64,000 nucleotides of DNA from Takakia lepidozioides (GCA_030704615.1 CM060731.1:94656756-94720755), one strand, 5' to 3'. Positions 40,237 to 53,166 are shown, counted from the first letter of the stretch. The notes: generated by a model from the sequence alone, not told the origin. Numbers and translations are program-made.

Positions 40237-41243
40237 TGTTAGAGAGGGCTGCTTGGGACTTAGACGCTTTTACGGGATCTGTGAGGTACCCTTAATTTTT
40301 ACACAGACTGAGACCAACAGGAACCTTAGGGGTGACAGCAACAGGCTTTAGGGGGGGAGATACACAGCCCGACACAGTCCATCACAACCAGTCACAGCCA
40401 AACACAGCCCGTCACAGCTTCGCACAGCCAACACAGCCCGTCATAGTCCGACACAGCCGACACAGTCAGACACAGCCGTCACAGCTTCGCACAGTCGACA
40501 CAGCCCAACACAACCAGTCACAGCCCGATACAGTCGCCACAGCTTCGCACAACCCTACATAGCCCGACACAGCCAGTCACAGCCCGCCCACAGCCTGATA
40601 CAGCCAGTCACAGCTCGGCACAGCTGGGGAACAGTTTAATCTGCAGGGAACGACATCTGAAAAAGGAACGTGTACTACGGGGATGACGGTTAGTTAGGTA
40701 AGCGGTTAGAACAGCTTGTAGGTAGAAAAAGCGAAGAGCGGGGACATCTGGGGATCACTTCTTGGTGGGGGACTTCTGGCATCAGGGCTTGGAAATAGGG
40801 GGGAGAGCACATCTCTAAGTGGAAAGATGAAGAGCACGGAGTAGGAGAAGTGACGATCTGTTGTTACTTGATGAATGCAAGCTGTAGAATTGTAATGTAG
40901 AGTAGATTAGAGACACCATGGCTTCAGCCTGATACTTGATAGATATTAATCTGATACATACTTCATACTCACACTGTGTAGAGAGACCTGAGTGAAGCTG
41001 GGAATGGATGGATGGAACTTGATAGATTTCTGAAGCAAACTGATACTTAATTGCAGAAAGTAAGGTAACTCGCTAACATGAATGCGGGAAGGAGTACAAA
41101 TAGGAAACACCCCCATGATACACTAGCTGTAGGTCATGACTGATTGTTCTGAGCGGGCTGAGTGCTTAGAGATTTCCAACTCTTCTATCTTGGAGTTCCC
41201 ACCTCGGATAGCGAAGGGATGGGTGAGTAAAAGCCGCTCGACA
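40237..41243 (+). repeat. 3' LTR of element B (1007 bp)
   Basis: Begins TGTTAGAGAGGGCTGCTTGG and ends AAAGCCGCTCGACA. It contains the CACAGCC array (40370-40630) and the U5 splice-donor-like GTGAGTAA (41223-41230). It matches the LTRs at 2850-3859 and 48863-49871. Confidence 0.93.
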
Positions 41244-42030
41244 ATGAGAGGATGACCATACGATGTGCTACACTCACAACTACTCTTGAGCAAACTGCAT
41301 TAGAAGTTAACAGACAAGGGGAGAGATGTATAAAGGCAGAGGCAGAGATAATCGAGCAGGCGAAACTCATTGTTGATATGAAGAATACAATCTGTCGCAA
41401 TGAGAATACTTTCAAGCAATACAGACAGGTTGAGGCTGACCAAGAGAGGTACATCCTGGAGTTGCAACAAACAGTCATGGTCAATAGAAATGAACTCTCT
41501 GTGGCTAACAAGGCTTGGAAGGAAGCCAATAATCTGGCTGCTGCCTATGCGAGTTTGGTTGAACCTCATGCAAAGTGCATGGAGGCTTTACAACAGCAGT
41601 TAGATGTGTACAAGCTCACCGAGGAGCAGACTCTCAGGGGTGCCACACACGAATTGGTGGATAACCACCTTATGCAGGTCTGGTTAGCACAAGGGCCAGT
41701 GGAAGGCAAAGCACCACGGAAGCTCACCCAGGGCGAGATGAATGAGCTCAGACTACAGATGCAGAACATTGCCACAACTACTATAGACAATGTCTATAGT
41801 AGGATAGCGGAGCTACAAGAGGATGTAGAATGCCTGCAGACTCAGGTGGATGACCTGAGTTCAAATATTGACAAGAGAGTCTTTGTACCTGAGGAGCAAC
41901 TGATGGCTACTTATTTACAGGCCAGAACTATAATTTTTCAGTCTTCTACGCAAGGGGTGCAGGAGATGTCAGTGGTAGAAGGGCCAGTGGTACCAATACC
42001 ACAACAAGTGACTGTGCAGGTAGCTGACCC
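41244..42030 (+). pseudogene. Duplicated ORF3 fragment between LTRs
   Basis: It starts exactly at the LTR end and repeats about 38305-39090 of ORF3 (coiled coil, KLIVDMKNTICRNENTFKQY, LTQGEMNELRLQMQNIAT) without stops. It runs into the LTR CACAGCC array with microhomology at ACAGCC. It is probably a product of unequal recombination or template switching between elements of this family. Confidence 0.8.
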
Positions 42031-43381
42031 TGTTACAGCCAACACAGCCCTACACAACCAGTCACAGCCGCCACAGCTTCGCATAGCCCGTCACAGCCAG
42101 CCACAGCCAACATAGCCTTACACAGCCAGTCACAGCTCGGCACAGCTTGACACAGTACATGGGGAACAGTTATCATTAGCAGGGAATGACTGTGAGGGAA
42201 CGACATCTGCAGAAGGAACGTGTTACTTTAGGGATGACAGTTAATTAGTTAGGTGGTTAGAACAGCTTGCGGGCAGATAAGGGGAGCGGCAACGGAAAGA
42301 GGGGACACTTCATGGGGAGCGCTTCTTGGTCATATATGAGAGGAGATTAGGCGGAGAGCAGGAAGTAGGAGAAAAGATGAACAGTAGATGTTTATTTCAT
42401 GCAGAGCTGTAGTGATATTGTAGGGCGGATTAGAGTCACTTTGACATTGGCTTGATACCTGATAAATTGTAATCTGATACTTATTCGATACAAGCACACT
42501 GTGTAGAGAGACATGAGTGAAGCTGTGAAATGAATGCATGATTAATTGGAATTAAGTAGATACTGAAGCAATCTGATGCTTCAGTATCAGATAAGGTGAA
42601 TTGATAACATGAAGGCAAGAAGGAATACAATTGGGAAGCACAACCATGATTCACTAGCTGTAGGTCATGACTGATTGTACTGAGCGGGCTGAGTGCTTAG
42701 AAATATCCAACTCTTCTATCTTGGAGTTTCCACCTCGGATAGCGAAGGGATGGGTGAGTAAAAGCCGCTCGACAGCAGGGAACGACTGTGAGGGAACGGC
42801 ATCTGCAGAAGGAACGTGTTACTTCAGGGATGACGGTTAATTAGTTAGGTGGTTAGAACAGCTTGCGGGGAGATAAGGGGAGCGGCAACGGAAAGAGGAC
42901 GGTTCACGGGGAGCGCTTCTTGGTCATGTAGGAGAAGAGATCAAGCGGAGAGCAAGAACGAGAGCACGGAGAAGGAGGAGAGATGAACAGTAGATGCTTG
43001 TTACATGCAAAACTGTAGTGAAACTGTAGGGCAGATTAGAGTCACCATGGCATTGGCCTGATACCTGATAAATCATAATCTGATACTTATTCGATACGAG
43101 CACACTGTGTAGAGTGACATGAGTGAAGCTGTGAAATGAATGCATGATTAATTGGGGAATAAGTAGATACTGAAGCAATATGATGCTTCAGTATCAGATA
43201 AGGTGAATTGATAATATGAAGGCAAGAAGGAATACAAATGGGAAGCACAACCATGATTCACTAGCTGTAGGTCATGACTGATTGTATTGAGCGGGCTGAG
43301 TGCTTAGAAATATCCAACTCTTCTATCTTGGAGTTTCCACCTCGGATAGCGAAGGGATGGGTGAGTAAAAGCCGTTCGACA
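42031..43381 (+). repeat. Two partial LTRs in tandem
   Basis: 42031-42774 runs from the CACAGCC array to the LTR end CGCTCGACA; 42775-43381 repeats the LTR from GCAGGGAACGACTGTGAGGG to the end CGTTCGACA. Both keep the hairpin TACTGAAGCA...TGCTTCAGTA and the U5 splice-donor-like site. They show repeated recombination within LTRs at this site. Confidence 0.85.
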
Positions 43382-45180
43382 AAGTCTGTGCCAACTTGCA
43401 TTTCTCTTACACTTCACAATTCCGGCCATGGTGAAGTCTACACCGACTTCAAAAGACCCTTAACTTCTAAAGGATATGGTGAAGTCTTTGCCGACTTCCT
43501 GTAGATGCATAAATGGGTACAATTTTTTTTTTTGGATCGTTTTTTATCCTTAGCCAGGCAGTTTTGGCTTTGTTTTGCTAAATTATCACAAGTTGTTAGT
43601 TACTTGGGAACCGCTAGTGAAGCACTTAGGAATTAGATTAAGTCTGAGACGAGCATCGAGTGACACTCTAGCGTCAAAACGACAGTAGGAAAACTGCAAA
43701 GACAGCATAGTAGGCTACCAACACGGTACAACTAGCAATAACTTGGAAATTGTTTGAACTATACAAGGGCGACTGTAAGGACGGGTTGCGATCTGTCTAT
43801 TCTCCCATTTCCCTTATCTAGTAGGTCCACATGGTGACAACACTTGGCAAATTAGAATTAGGACATTGTATAGCGATGAAATATCGCAACAACAACAGGA
43901 CGGTGCATCGGAACAACGGCGGAATGGACGACTTCGGAGCGGAGTGTGGCCAGCCAGATGGTGCAAATGGGTAGTTGGAGGTGACTTCCGAGGGTACAAG
44001 ATCAAGTGGCAGGATTCAAGACTCCAGGGGCATCACCATTAGGAGAATTTCCAAGGAAGCACCAGACTTCATACGCGGGGGATCCACAGAGAACGGCGTT
44101 TGGAATTGGTTTTTAACTCTAATTGACCTGAGGGTTTACAGGCAATTATGAAGCACCTAATCATAATTTATCACCAAGTTTTGTGATTTATGGTTAAGGT
44201 TATCAATGACATCGAATTACGAGGCTACGGCACTTGCGGCGACCGATTTAAATTATTTTCTATGGATTTCATTGGAGGAAAAGGCTCAAATTCGCCTTAA
44301 AAGGTTGAGCGGATGATAACCGCCACCTAATGGTCAAACAGGATGAGGAAAATCCCTTTGACCGGTTTCCCGGATGAGTTCCATCCAAATATTTGTTTAT
44401 TGAACTTTAGTAGTTTTTTTTAAATTATATCTCCCTCTAGTTTATATTAGTTTAAGGCTATCCTATGCAAGGCTTCCTTGTTTCTTCACCTAGTTCATTT
44501 CTTTGCTTTGTTGTAGTTTCGTTTGCTAGAAGGAGCCTAGGTCCTAGGGAGTGGAGCTTGAAGCTCCCTAGTTAGGAAGGAGTTGATTTTGAGAGCTAAG
44601 GCGAGGAAGCTAGCTCGTTGTGGGCCTTGAGGCCATTTACTTTGATAAAGAAGGAAGTTCGTGATTACTAGAGAGTAGATTGGAGAGACTTGGGACGAGT
44701 AGAGTGCTATGGGTGGACAATGTTGACATGCACCTAGAGAAAGGGCCTCACAAGAGCCACACCATCGAGCCATTAGAGCATCCCAAGCTCACATTGCTCC
44801 TAAGGTTGATAAACCACTTACCTTACTTTGCTTTGATGTTTGCTTTGCTATTCCATTTGAGTTTGCAAGACAAGCCCATGAGAGGCTGTCTCTTATATGT
44901 GAAAAACCAACCCTCTAAGGAAAGAAGAGAGCTTAGTTGAGAAATAAAGGTTCATTTGTTAAAGAAGCAAGGACTCCATTGTGGGTTGAAGTCGTATGAC
45001 GTTGTATGTGTTAAGGAGAAGGAAACTTCCTTAAAGGCTAAGAGTGAGAAGGCCTCTTAGGCCATAGATCCATAGGATCATATATATTTCTTTATTGTTG
45101 TGCTTTTGAGGTTTCAAAGTGAAAAGGTTCCGGAAAGAGAGGACGAGCAAGGTGGTTAGTATCTAGGAGGGCCAGGGTGG
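43382..45180. other. Unassigned DNA
   Basis: The first 120 bp carry three GTGAAGTCT-x-GCCGACTTC-like mini-repeats (43383, 43430, 43471). The rest has short palindromes (for example GGAGCTTGAAGCTCC, 44551) but no recognisable gene, RNA or transposon domain. Confidence 0.4.
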
Positions 45181-46730
45181 CTATACTAACTCACTAACCC
45201 CCCCTAAAAGACAGGGAGATCTTAGAGTAGGGGGTGGGGTTTCATTCTTTTGTTTTTTGTTGTTTAGTCCTATTATGAGGCGCCATTGAGGCCCGCTCAA
45301 GCAGGGATAGAGTCGCCATACGCTTAAGAGGCGAGGGAACTTTGTGCGTTGGGCCCCCGCAGCCACGCGCCGAGGCGCTGAGGGCGCGGGCCTTCGTTGA
45401 CTGTCGTACTTGAGGAAAGGACACACACGCGCGGCACAGCAGAAGCGTGCGGGCAGGCTGATAGCCCGCGTGCAGGACCGCCGGGCGGCCGCGATTGGCG
45501 GCGGACCGCTGGACGACATAGCAGACATACACTAGACGGACTGCCGGGTAACCCGCACGTGCGGGCCGCGCCTAAGCGGGCTGCGCCACGCGTCCAGGGA
45601 GCTTTTACCCAGCAGACGGGCCTTGGGGGGGGGCTTTAAGGGGGTTTTTTGAACCCTTCTCTATTGTTTATTGGGGATAGCCCCTTAGCTTTGATTTTTG
45701 CTGTATCAACAGATCTAATAGTAGGAAAAATCCAAGAGCTGGGGAGGAGATAGCTTAGAGAGTGGCCTCTCTTTTGGATCGGGTCTCTGAGAGTGAGGAG
45801 CCCCGAACCCCGAGCTACACGCCGAGAGCGGCAAAGAGGTTTTGGGTACAAACTACTCTATCCTAGTTTTTAGGCTACAGTAGTGAACAGTGAAAGGGAG
45901 AGAGGTAGGGGATGACTTATTCTAAGGTAGGAAAGCGCTCTTGCTCCCTTATTTAATTATATCCTATAAGAGCCTGGAGGAAGAATTGGCTGGGCCCACC
46001 AGGCAGGGTAGGTCGCGGGGTGGTGGTTCCCCCCCCCCGTGCGGGAACAAGTTCCCGGGGTTCCCAATGATCAGGTGCGTTCCCAGGTCGTTCCGCGTGG
46101 CCCCTGCAGGTAATTCCTGGATCCCTGGGATCTGGAGCAGATTCTTTGCCCAATGGTCATTTTATTATTTTTCCATTTATTTATTTATTTGAGGTCATTT
46201 GTTGGGAAGGAAATAGGAGAAATTGGCTTATAGCTTTGAATCGATTTAAACCCTTCAGCCCCTAGTTTTGGGAAGTTCGGAAGGAGTGTTGGCCCGTCCT
46301 GAGAGGTGCTTGAATTCAACCACCCAGGAATCGGAGGGGCCTTGAGGAAGGGAGGATCTCCCTTCCTCCCTAAACCCGGTAGGTGCTTTGTGAAGGGACG
46401 AAGGGAAGTCCCGGCTATAAGCGGCTCGGGGGTCTAGGCTAGTAGGATTTAGTAATAAACAAAGACTTGGAGGGCAATTAAAAAACTAAAAACACATAAA
46501 AAGATTGTAGGAACTAGAAACGCAACCTCGCCCTGTGAAGTAGAAATTGTATTCTCTTTGCTGGTAGGATTAGAATTGTTTGAGGATTCCCGCCACTAGC
46601 ATTACCGCGGACCCCGGCACTAACCACAGTCGGGTGGGCGGTTCCTTGAGCCCAACCCATTCTGCTACACACCTCGACCCCTCCTAGCTAGTATGTCGTC
46701 ACCCTGACCGCGCGCGTCCAGGGCTCGTCA
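45181..46730 (+). repeat. Possible LTR of an unidentified retroelement, GC-rich
   Basis: A GC-rich stretch (45290-45640 above all) and a CTATAAGAG box (about 45964) lead to GGGCTCGTCA at 46730. This is followed within seven bases by a PBS-like sequence and, 240 bp on, by an ORF. That is the order expected for a 5' LTR and element start. The 5' border and a second LTR were not found, so this is tentative; organellar-derived DNA is an alternative for the GC-rich part. Confidence 0.3.
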
Positions 46731-46736
46731 TATAAA

Positions 46737-46753
46737 TGGTGCGTCTGCCGGGA
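46737..46753 (+). promoter_or_regulatory. PBS-like sequence
   Basis: TGGTGCGTCTGCCGGGA resembles the TGGYGCCGTCTGCCGGGGA-type primer sites of plant Gypsy elements, with small differences. It depends on the LTR reading of the preceding region. Confidence 0.3.
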
Positions 46754-46978
46754 GGTGAGTAAGTAGTCAGGATTCAATGCGGATCACATGGGGGAAGGTT
46801 TGATAACCATGATATTTTTTTATTGTTTTATATATTTGTTTGTATTCAATATTCTTTATCTATTATATATTTTTGAGAAACGCAAGGTCCATCCCAGTGA
46901 CACCTTTGCGAATAGCTTGAATAGCTGGAGGACGAAGTTAGTATTGTACTAACCTCATGGCTTCCATTGATTGGCAGT

Positions 46979-47551
46979 ATGGCTGCATCATCGGCTTCCC
47001 CTCGTCGTGAGCATTCCTTTGAGTACCGGGTGATTGGACTTTATCGCATTATTTCTAGTACGAGATCTGGAGATGTACTGGCCGCTGAGGCCATAGTTAT
47101 TTGCAAGTTGATGTGACGACGCATCTTGGCCATTGCGGAAGAGTACCACAGTTATTGGATTTCCGCCCGGGTTGGACCCCGAGGCCGTGGAGCCCAGACG
47201 GCTCCCATCTCTACGTTTTTCCAATTCAACACACGTTGGCCGGGTTGTTGCCAGCCACATTTTCTTGCTTATATTCATTTTGACTCGGCCTTTGAGGTCC
47301 ATCTGGCGTGGCAGGTGTCTTACCTGGCTTGTGGTGCATTGTGCCGCACTATCACCGACACGTTGGTGTACACCCGTAGCAGGGTCGCGCAGCGATCAGC
47401 ACCATTGAGGGAGTGCGTCGGCCGTACCATCTGTGGTCATCGCCCCGCCTTAGTGGATTGGCTGATTGGGTTCGGCCCAGGAGAGGACGGGTTCGAGGGC
47501 GAGAGTCTTCCACATCCGAGGAGAGCTTGTCGGCCGTTCTTGCCTCCCTGA
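46979..47551 (+). pseudogene. Unknown 190-codon ORF with one internal stop
   Basis: ATG at 46979 (MAASSASPRREHSFEYRVIG) opens a frame that meets TGA at 47114 and continues in phase to 47551 (ILAIAEEYHSYWISARVGPR, FQFNTRWPGCCQPHFLAYIH). The TGA could derive from CGA. Its position after a PBS-like site fits a gag-type ORF, but no gag motif or zinc knuckle is seen and I do not recognise the protein. Confidence 0.35.
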
Positions 47552-48862
47552 TACTACCATCGGGGTACCACACCAGCAGCTCTTATCCGTGAGTTGATTA
47601 CATCCGGGTCACTCTCCTTAGTAGGTCAGTGAGGGATCGCCCAGCAGAGAGTTCTTTCATTGCATCATTTCCTGCAGTTCGTAGGTCTGTCCCACCGGAT
47701 CCAGTACGACCAGTGGCTTTTCCTTTTGGCCTGAGAGTTCCCCGGCCTTATCCTTGCTTGCCATTCCGAGTGGTATATGCGACTTCCTCGATGGATAGTG
47801 CCCCGAGCTTTAGAGTATACCTCCTCAGAGGAGGACGATCTAGTATCCGGTAGCCCTCGAGGAGCCGAGTGATTAGTACTGCGATCTCAAGAACCTCTAG
47901 GGTGAGAGGTCTTGAGAGTCCAGTTGATTTCAACAGGATTAGGATGCAGTAGCAGAGTACGGTTATGCCTTGTTGTATTTAAACCATTCAAACTGCATCA
48001 CATCCATTTTATTGTTTTCATTGGCTAACGCATAAAGCAAACAAGTATGAGAATGTCAGTATCAGGGAAAGAGTTGGTATGACCTTCGAAGCAAAAATCA
48101 GACGTTCCAACATCGGTTCTTCCATGCTCCACTCGAAGTGCGAATCCGAATTGAGGCTATCTCCGCTATTTGGCGGAAAAGAAAGAACACAAAAAACGTT
48201 GCATTGACGGACGGGTTTGGTGTACCCGACAACTTCCCACGGGTGTCTCTCAAAAAATTTATTGGTGCGGGGATAGATCTGTGTTTCCCGGGTGCTCTTG
48301 CCCAAGGATTTATTTGGGTGCTCTCCACCCCCAGGTCATCATTAGTGGCCCATGTAAGGTGGCAGGTTGATTTCTTCACCCATTGTGACTCTTATCAATT
48401 CTTTGCGGCACAACATTTGATCCTGAAGGTGGATTGCACGACCATTGTAGAGGTCCTTGGCCTATAGGAAGGCCGTTGATGCATAGTCGGTTACACACGG
48501 ATGTACCACCATCACCAAGGTTCCACGGTAGGTATCCAGATTTAACCTCCTTCATTCTTGATATGGTCCTTCAAGGGAATATAGGTCCTTTGGTGCAACT
48601 AGAAGTAGGAGAGTCATCATTGCAACAGTGAGTGTATGTCTAGCTCGGGATCGAGAGAAACACTCCCAAGTTTACATAGTATATCTTTTGACACTAGGCT
48701 GCAGCGTCGGCTAGCCAGAGAGGCAGTCGGGGACCAATTGCTAGGAAAGAGTCCAACATTAAGTCCAGGGTCCGAATCGGACACCCGAAGTCTAGAAAGG
48801 ATAGACTGGGAACAAGAGGACACCGATAGTCTGTCTTATAACGAGTATTCACGGAAGGTCTC
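47552..48862. other. Unassigned DNA up to element C
   Basis: Contains a 109-codon plus-strand frame (48138-48467, DGFGVPDNFPRVSLKKFIGA) with reasonable composition but no recognised family. It may be a further part of the element starting near 46730. The region ends at the LTR of element C. Confidence 0.35.
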
Positions 48863-49871
48863 TGTCGAACGGCTTTTACTCACCCATCCCTTCGCTATCC
48901 GAGGTGGTGGAAACTCCAAGATAGAAGAGTTGGATATCTCTAAGCACTCAGCCCGCTCAGTACAATCAGTCATGACCTACAGCTAGTGAATCATGGTTGT
49001 GCTTCCCATTTGTATTCCTTCTTGCCTTCATGTTATCAATTTACCTTATCTGATACTGAAGCATCAGATTGCTTCAGTATCTTCTTAGTTCCAGTTAATC
49101 ATGCATTCATTTCACAGCTTCACTCATGTCTCTCTACACAGTGTGCTTGTATCGAATAAGTATCAGATTACGATTTATCAGGTACTAGGCCAATGTCAAA
49201 GTGACTCTAATCCGCCCTACAGTATCACTACAGCTCTGCATGAAAATAACCTCCATCAAGTTATCATCTCCTCTTCTGTGTAATCGTCATCCCTGTGCTC
49301 CAAGATTGTGCCCTCCGTCTGACTTTCCCCTGATGTCTAAGAAGTGATCCAAAAAAGTGATCCCCCAGAAGTCCCCGTCTTCGCTTTATCTACCTACAAG
49401 CTGTTCTAACCGCCTTGCTAACTAACCGTCACCCCTGGAAGTAACATTCCCTCTGCAGATGTCGTTCCCACACAGTTATTCCTATCCATTTTAACCGTTC
49501 CCCCTGTACTGTGACAACTGTGCAAAACTGCATGGGCTATGTGAAGATGTGACTGGCTGTGCTGTCAGGCTTGTGGTGGGCATGTTGTGCTTGTGGATGT
49601 GACGGATTGTGTCGGGCTGTTTGTGACGGCTGTGTGTCGGGAGTGTGACTGGCTGTGTGTGTCGGGCTGTGATGTGACGGACTGTGACGACTGTGACGGG
49701 CTGTGTGATGTGATGGCTGTGGTGGGTTGTGACTGGCTGTGGTCGGCTTTGTGTCTGGCTGTGACGAACTGTGTCGGGCTGTGTAACCCCCCCCCCTAAA
49801 GCCTGCTGCTGTTACCCCTAAGGCTCATGTTGGTCTCAGTCTGTGTTAAAGTCCCAAGTAGCCCTCTAACA
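48863..49871 (-). repeat. 3' LTR of element C (1009 bp)
   Basis: In plus orientation it starts TGTCGAACGG and ends CCCTCTAACA. It holds the GGCTGTG array (49545-49780) and the U5 donor-like ACTCAC (48878-48883 on plus). The adjoining PPT lies at 49872-49889. Confidence 0.93.
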
Positions 49872-49889
49872 TTTACCCCTCCCCCTCTC
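49872..49889 (-). promoter_or_regulatory. Polypurine tract (element C)
   Basis: The minus strand reads GAGAGGGGGAGGGGTAAA immediately before the LTR start, matching element B apart from one base. Confidence 0.85.
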
Positions 49890-49910
49890 AAAAAGCCATG
49901 TCCTCACGGT

Positions 49911-52900
49911 TTACTGTTTAGGATTAGCAAACCTTTGTGATCGAACACCTTCTGATGGTGAGAGTCTCGTGAAGGACTCGTGTGCGAGCCCGAGTCTTGT
50001 CACTGGTTGACGGAGATGATTGAGCACTACCCGGAAATGTCTGACCCTCCTTTGGCTGATATTGAGGTAACCTCTCAGGCATAGGAGATCCCCGTCGTTT
50101 CTTCTCTGGCATCTGAATTGCATAGTCTTCTGCCATGTCAAAAGAGTCCGCTGAAGAAACAGTACTATCAGAATCCTCGTCGCCCCTCAAGTGTTTTAAC
50201 GGCCGAACTTTAAGTGGAATCCTCTGTGGCATACAATGTTTCCAACCATATCTAGAAGTTTAAATTGCACAACTTGTTGCAAGCGCTGGCACGCAAAATT
50301 AGTGAATGTCCTGAACTCCTTATCTGTACAGGTAAGAGGTGTGCCAATGACTTGGGAACAGTGCAAGTATTCCATGCCTCATGTCCCTTAAAGAAAATAT
50401 CGTCAGGGCAGAATTTCTGTGTTGTCAAATTGTTCCAAGCCGAATGAAACCATGAACGAAGTTGGGAATTTGAACTCAGGTCATCCACCTGAGTCTGCAG
50501 GCCTTCTACATCCTCCTATAGCTCCACTATCCTACTATAGACATTGTCTATAGTAGTTGTGGCAATGTTCTGCACCTGCAGCTCATTCATCTCGCCCTGG
50601 GTGAGCTTCCGTGGTGCTTTGCCTTCCACCGGCCCTTGTGCTAACCAGACCTGCATAATGTGGTTATCCACCAAGTTGCGTGTGGCACCCCTGAGAGTCT
50701 GCTCCTCTGTGAGCCTGTACACATCTAACTGCAAGCCTCCATGCGCTTTGCATGAAGTTCAACCAAACTCGCATAGGCAGCAGCCAGATTATTGGCTTCC
50801 TTCCAAGCCTTGTTAGCCACAGAGAGTTCATTTCTATTTACCATGACCGTTTGTTGCAATTCCAGGAAGTACCTCTCTTGGTCAGCTTCAACGTGTCTGT
50901 ATTGCTTGAAAGTATTCTCATTGCGACAGATTGTATTCTTCATATCAACAATGAGTTTCGTCTGCTCGACATTCTCTGCCTCTGCCTTCATACATCTCTC
51001 CCCTTGTCTGTTAACTTCTAATGCAGTTTGCTCAAGAGTAATTGTGAGTGTAGCACATTGTATGGTCATCCTCTCATGTACTGCCTGCAAACTCTGTATG
51101 TAGGGCATTCACTTCTTGCAACTTGCCATATGCTTCACCTGCATTTGGTATAACTGTTGTTTATGTGCTTCGTGCAACTGGTCCTGCGCGAGGCCTGCTT
51201 CAATCAAATGTTCCTTGGCCAACTCCAAAGCAGCTTTTGTATCCTCTAACTCTTGCTGTAACTTGAGATTGACCTCCTCATTGACCTTGTTTGCACACTC
51301 AGTGGCAAGTCGAGCCTCAAACTCCTTCCTGAGTTCTCCCTCAAAGCTGCCCAATTGGGTAGAGGAACATGGATTTCACATAAGTGCCCAACAAATAAGT
51401 GTCCTGCTTATGGAACTCAAAGCATGGCCTGCTGAGGGTCATCATGGTGAGCTTGCTGTTATTTCCCCTGATCCCCAACAGTGTGATGCCTCACGAACCA
51501 TTCAGGCCATTGCCCCACCAGATTTTCTTCCTGAACCACCTCATCCGCACTAGGTGCTGCAGTGTCTTGATATTCTATCCTGGTACCTCCGTCACAGGTG
51601 TGGGTATTACATGCACAGCAGGGTTTCCCTGGACAACCGCTGCACCTCTGGAATCACGGTTTTCCCTTACCAAGCCAGAATTTCATAGAGAAGGTCACCA
51701 TTCTCAATTTCTGCCACGACCTGCTCTGTAGTGGAATGTCCAACCTTCTCCTTCCAGAGCAATTGGGGGTGATTCCACAACATATATAACTGTTGAACCT
51801 CTAAAACAACAGAGTCAATTGGTTGTGGTGGCTGTGGTATCGAAGTGACTTCCTCTTCCTCTCTGAAGGCCCTGCTTCCAATAATAGCAGCTCTCTGTGC
51901 TGCTGTGCCCCATCCTGCACAAGAGCTTGGGAAACATTATCGTGTGGTTTCCGTGAAGCCAATGGATCCGCCACTATAGTCTTACCCCGCCTCTGTCTCT
52001 TAGACTGGTGTTGCGCTGCCAGTCCACCCTCACTGTGTGAAGAGCCTTGCTCTTCAATTGCAGTGGTTTCTGCCTCAAACACTCCCATCTCCTTACGTTC
52101 CCGAGTATCAAGTATGCAAGAATCAAGAATTATTTGGGCAATGACTGGACCGGACACAATGATCGGAGACTTAGCAGCAGTGCCCTGTAACCTCTTCATC
52201 TCGTCCACCAATCCATTGTACATTAACTCCGCCCAAGCGACATCCTCTCCCCTCAAAGCTTTCAGGATCTCCTCTGTGAATGACCTGCTCAAATACTGTT
52301 GGTTCTGTTTCATGGCAAACAGAACGTTCAATATTTGGCCAACTTCCCTAAGCCCTGGGTACTCGGCTTTGGTACAAGTATAGCCTTGAGTTTTAAGGAA
52401 ACTCCCTTCTTGGAACAAATTCCCTATCTGCAATCTTGCCCTGTGCTCATCCACATCCACATGTCCTGATGGAAAATCAAAACAATTGCTGAGGTACTGG
52501 GGAGTAATTTTATATCTACTCCCTCACCTGAGTAACTCCGTCCGAGGCTCAAAGTTCTGAAGAAATTGTATCATGAATTGCCGATGATGCAAGGACCAGT
52601 CCTTGCGTAGCAATCCCTCCAATCGCAGCTCCTTCAGTAGCTGCACCGCCTGTGGTGTAGAAATCGTTTGCTTCTGTAAGATTGTGGTGCTCTTCACCCT
52701 GATATCCTCCATTTCTCTCACTCTCTTCATTCTAGACAAAGGAAAAAGTTTTGGTTGCAAAAACTGAAGACGCGCTGCAGGGCAAAAGCATAAAAGTATG
52801 GTTGGCGCATAATGAAATGGGTAAGTGCTTGTAAGCCTGTGGGGCTTGCAAGTATCGATTTAGAGAAAATGTACTCTCCATCCGTCCGTCCGTCCTTGTG

Positions 52901-53166
52901 CCGTAGTCTGTTATTTCCGCCATAGCTTCACAGCTATAGCTTTGATTGTCTCTCCCGTCGAGACGCCCGTTACTTGGAACGACGACGACTCTTGCACTCA
53001 TAATCCCTCTAAATTCTTGATCTTGCTTCTTGGAAAATACCCTCTGCAGGTAATTCTGGCTTATGATTGGCTGTTGGCTCTGTGATTGATTTTGTAATTT
53101 AATTCCCTTCCGTGGATTTTCCCCCCTGGACTGTCCATTAGGTAGCCTATGTGACAAGGATTTCAC
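49911..53166 (-). pseudogene. ORF3 (element C), internally deleted
   Basis: The C-terminal tail TRARTR... and FANPKQ stop at 49911. Preserved blocks: FDMAEDYAIQMPEKKRRGSP (about 50140), WFHSAWNNLTTQKFCPDDIF (about 50440), coiled coil (50516-51354), N-terminal globular part (QYLSRSFTEEILKALRGEDV, about 52290) and MAEITDYG (about 52920). Between VDDLSSN and SQLRSWFHSAW about 700 bp present in element B are missing. Multiple frame changes occur. Confidence 0.75.

Larger units (their letters stand above)
32733..41243 (+). mobile_element. Element B: 5'-truncated OTA Gypsy with ORF3 and 3' LTR
   Basis: Plus-strand relative of A and C. It begins abruptly in the protease-RT linker (CTATGAAGAAAGAGAAGGAG), so LTR, ORF1, gag and protease are missing. 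It then has RT, RNase H, integrase, CACAGCC array, ORF3, PPT and a full 3' LTR. An open frame (32510-33154) crosses the junction with the MULE sequence and is chimeric. Several frameshifts and stops are present. Confidence 0.9.

Noticed and set aside
45290-45640. rRNA gene or mitochondrial insertion suggested by high GC and structured sequence
   Set aside because: I could not match conserved rRNA segments or a mitochondrial gene. Kept only as a possible LTR or organellar remnant with low confidence.
46020-46045. Homopolymer C-run as a functional signal
   Set aside because: It is a simple run that could be slippage or assembly noise; nothing links it to a function.
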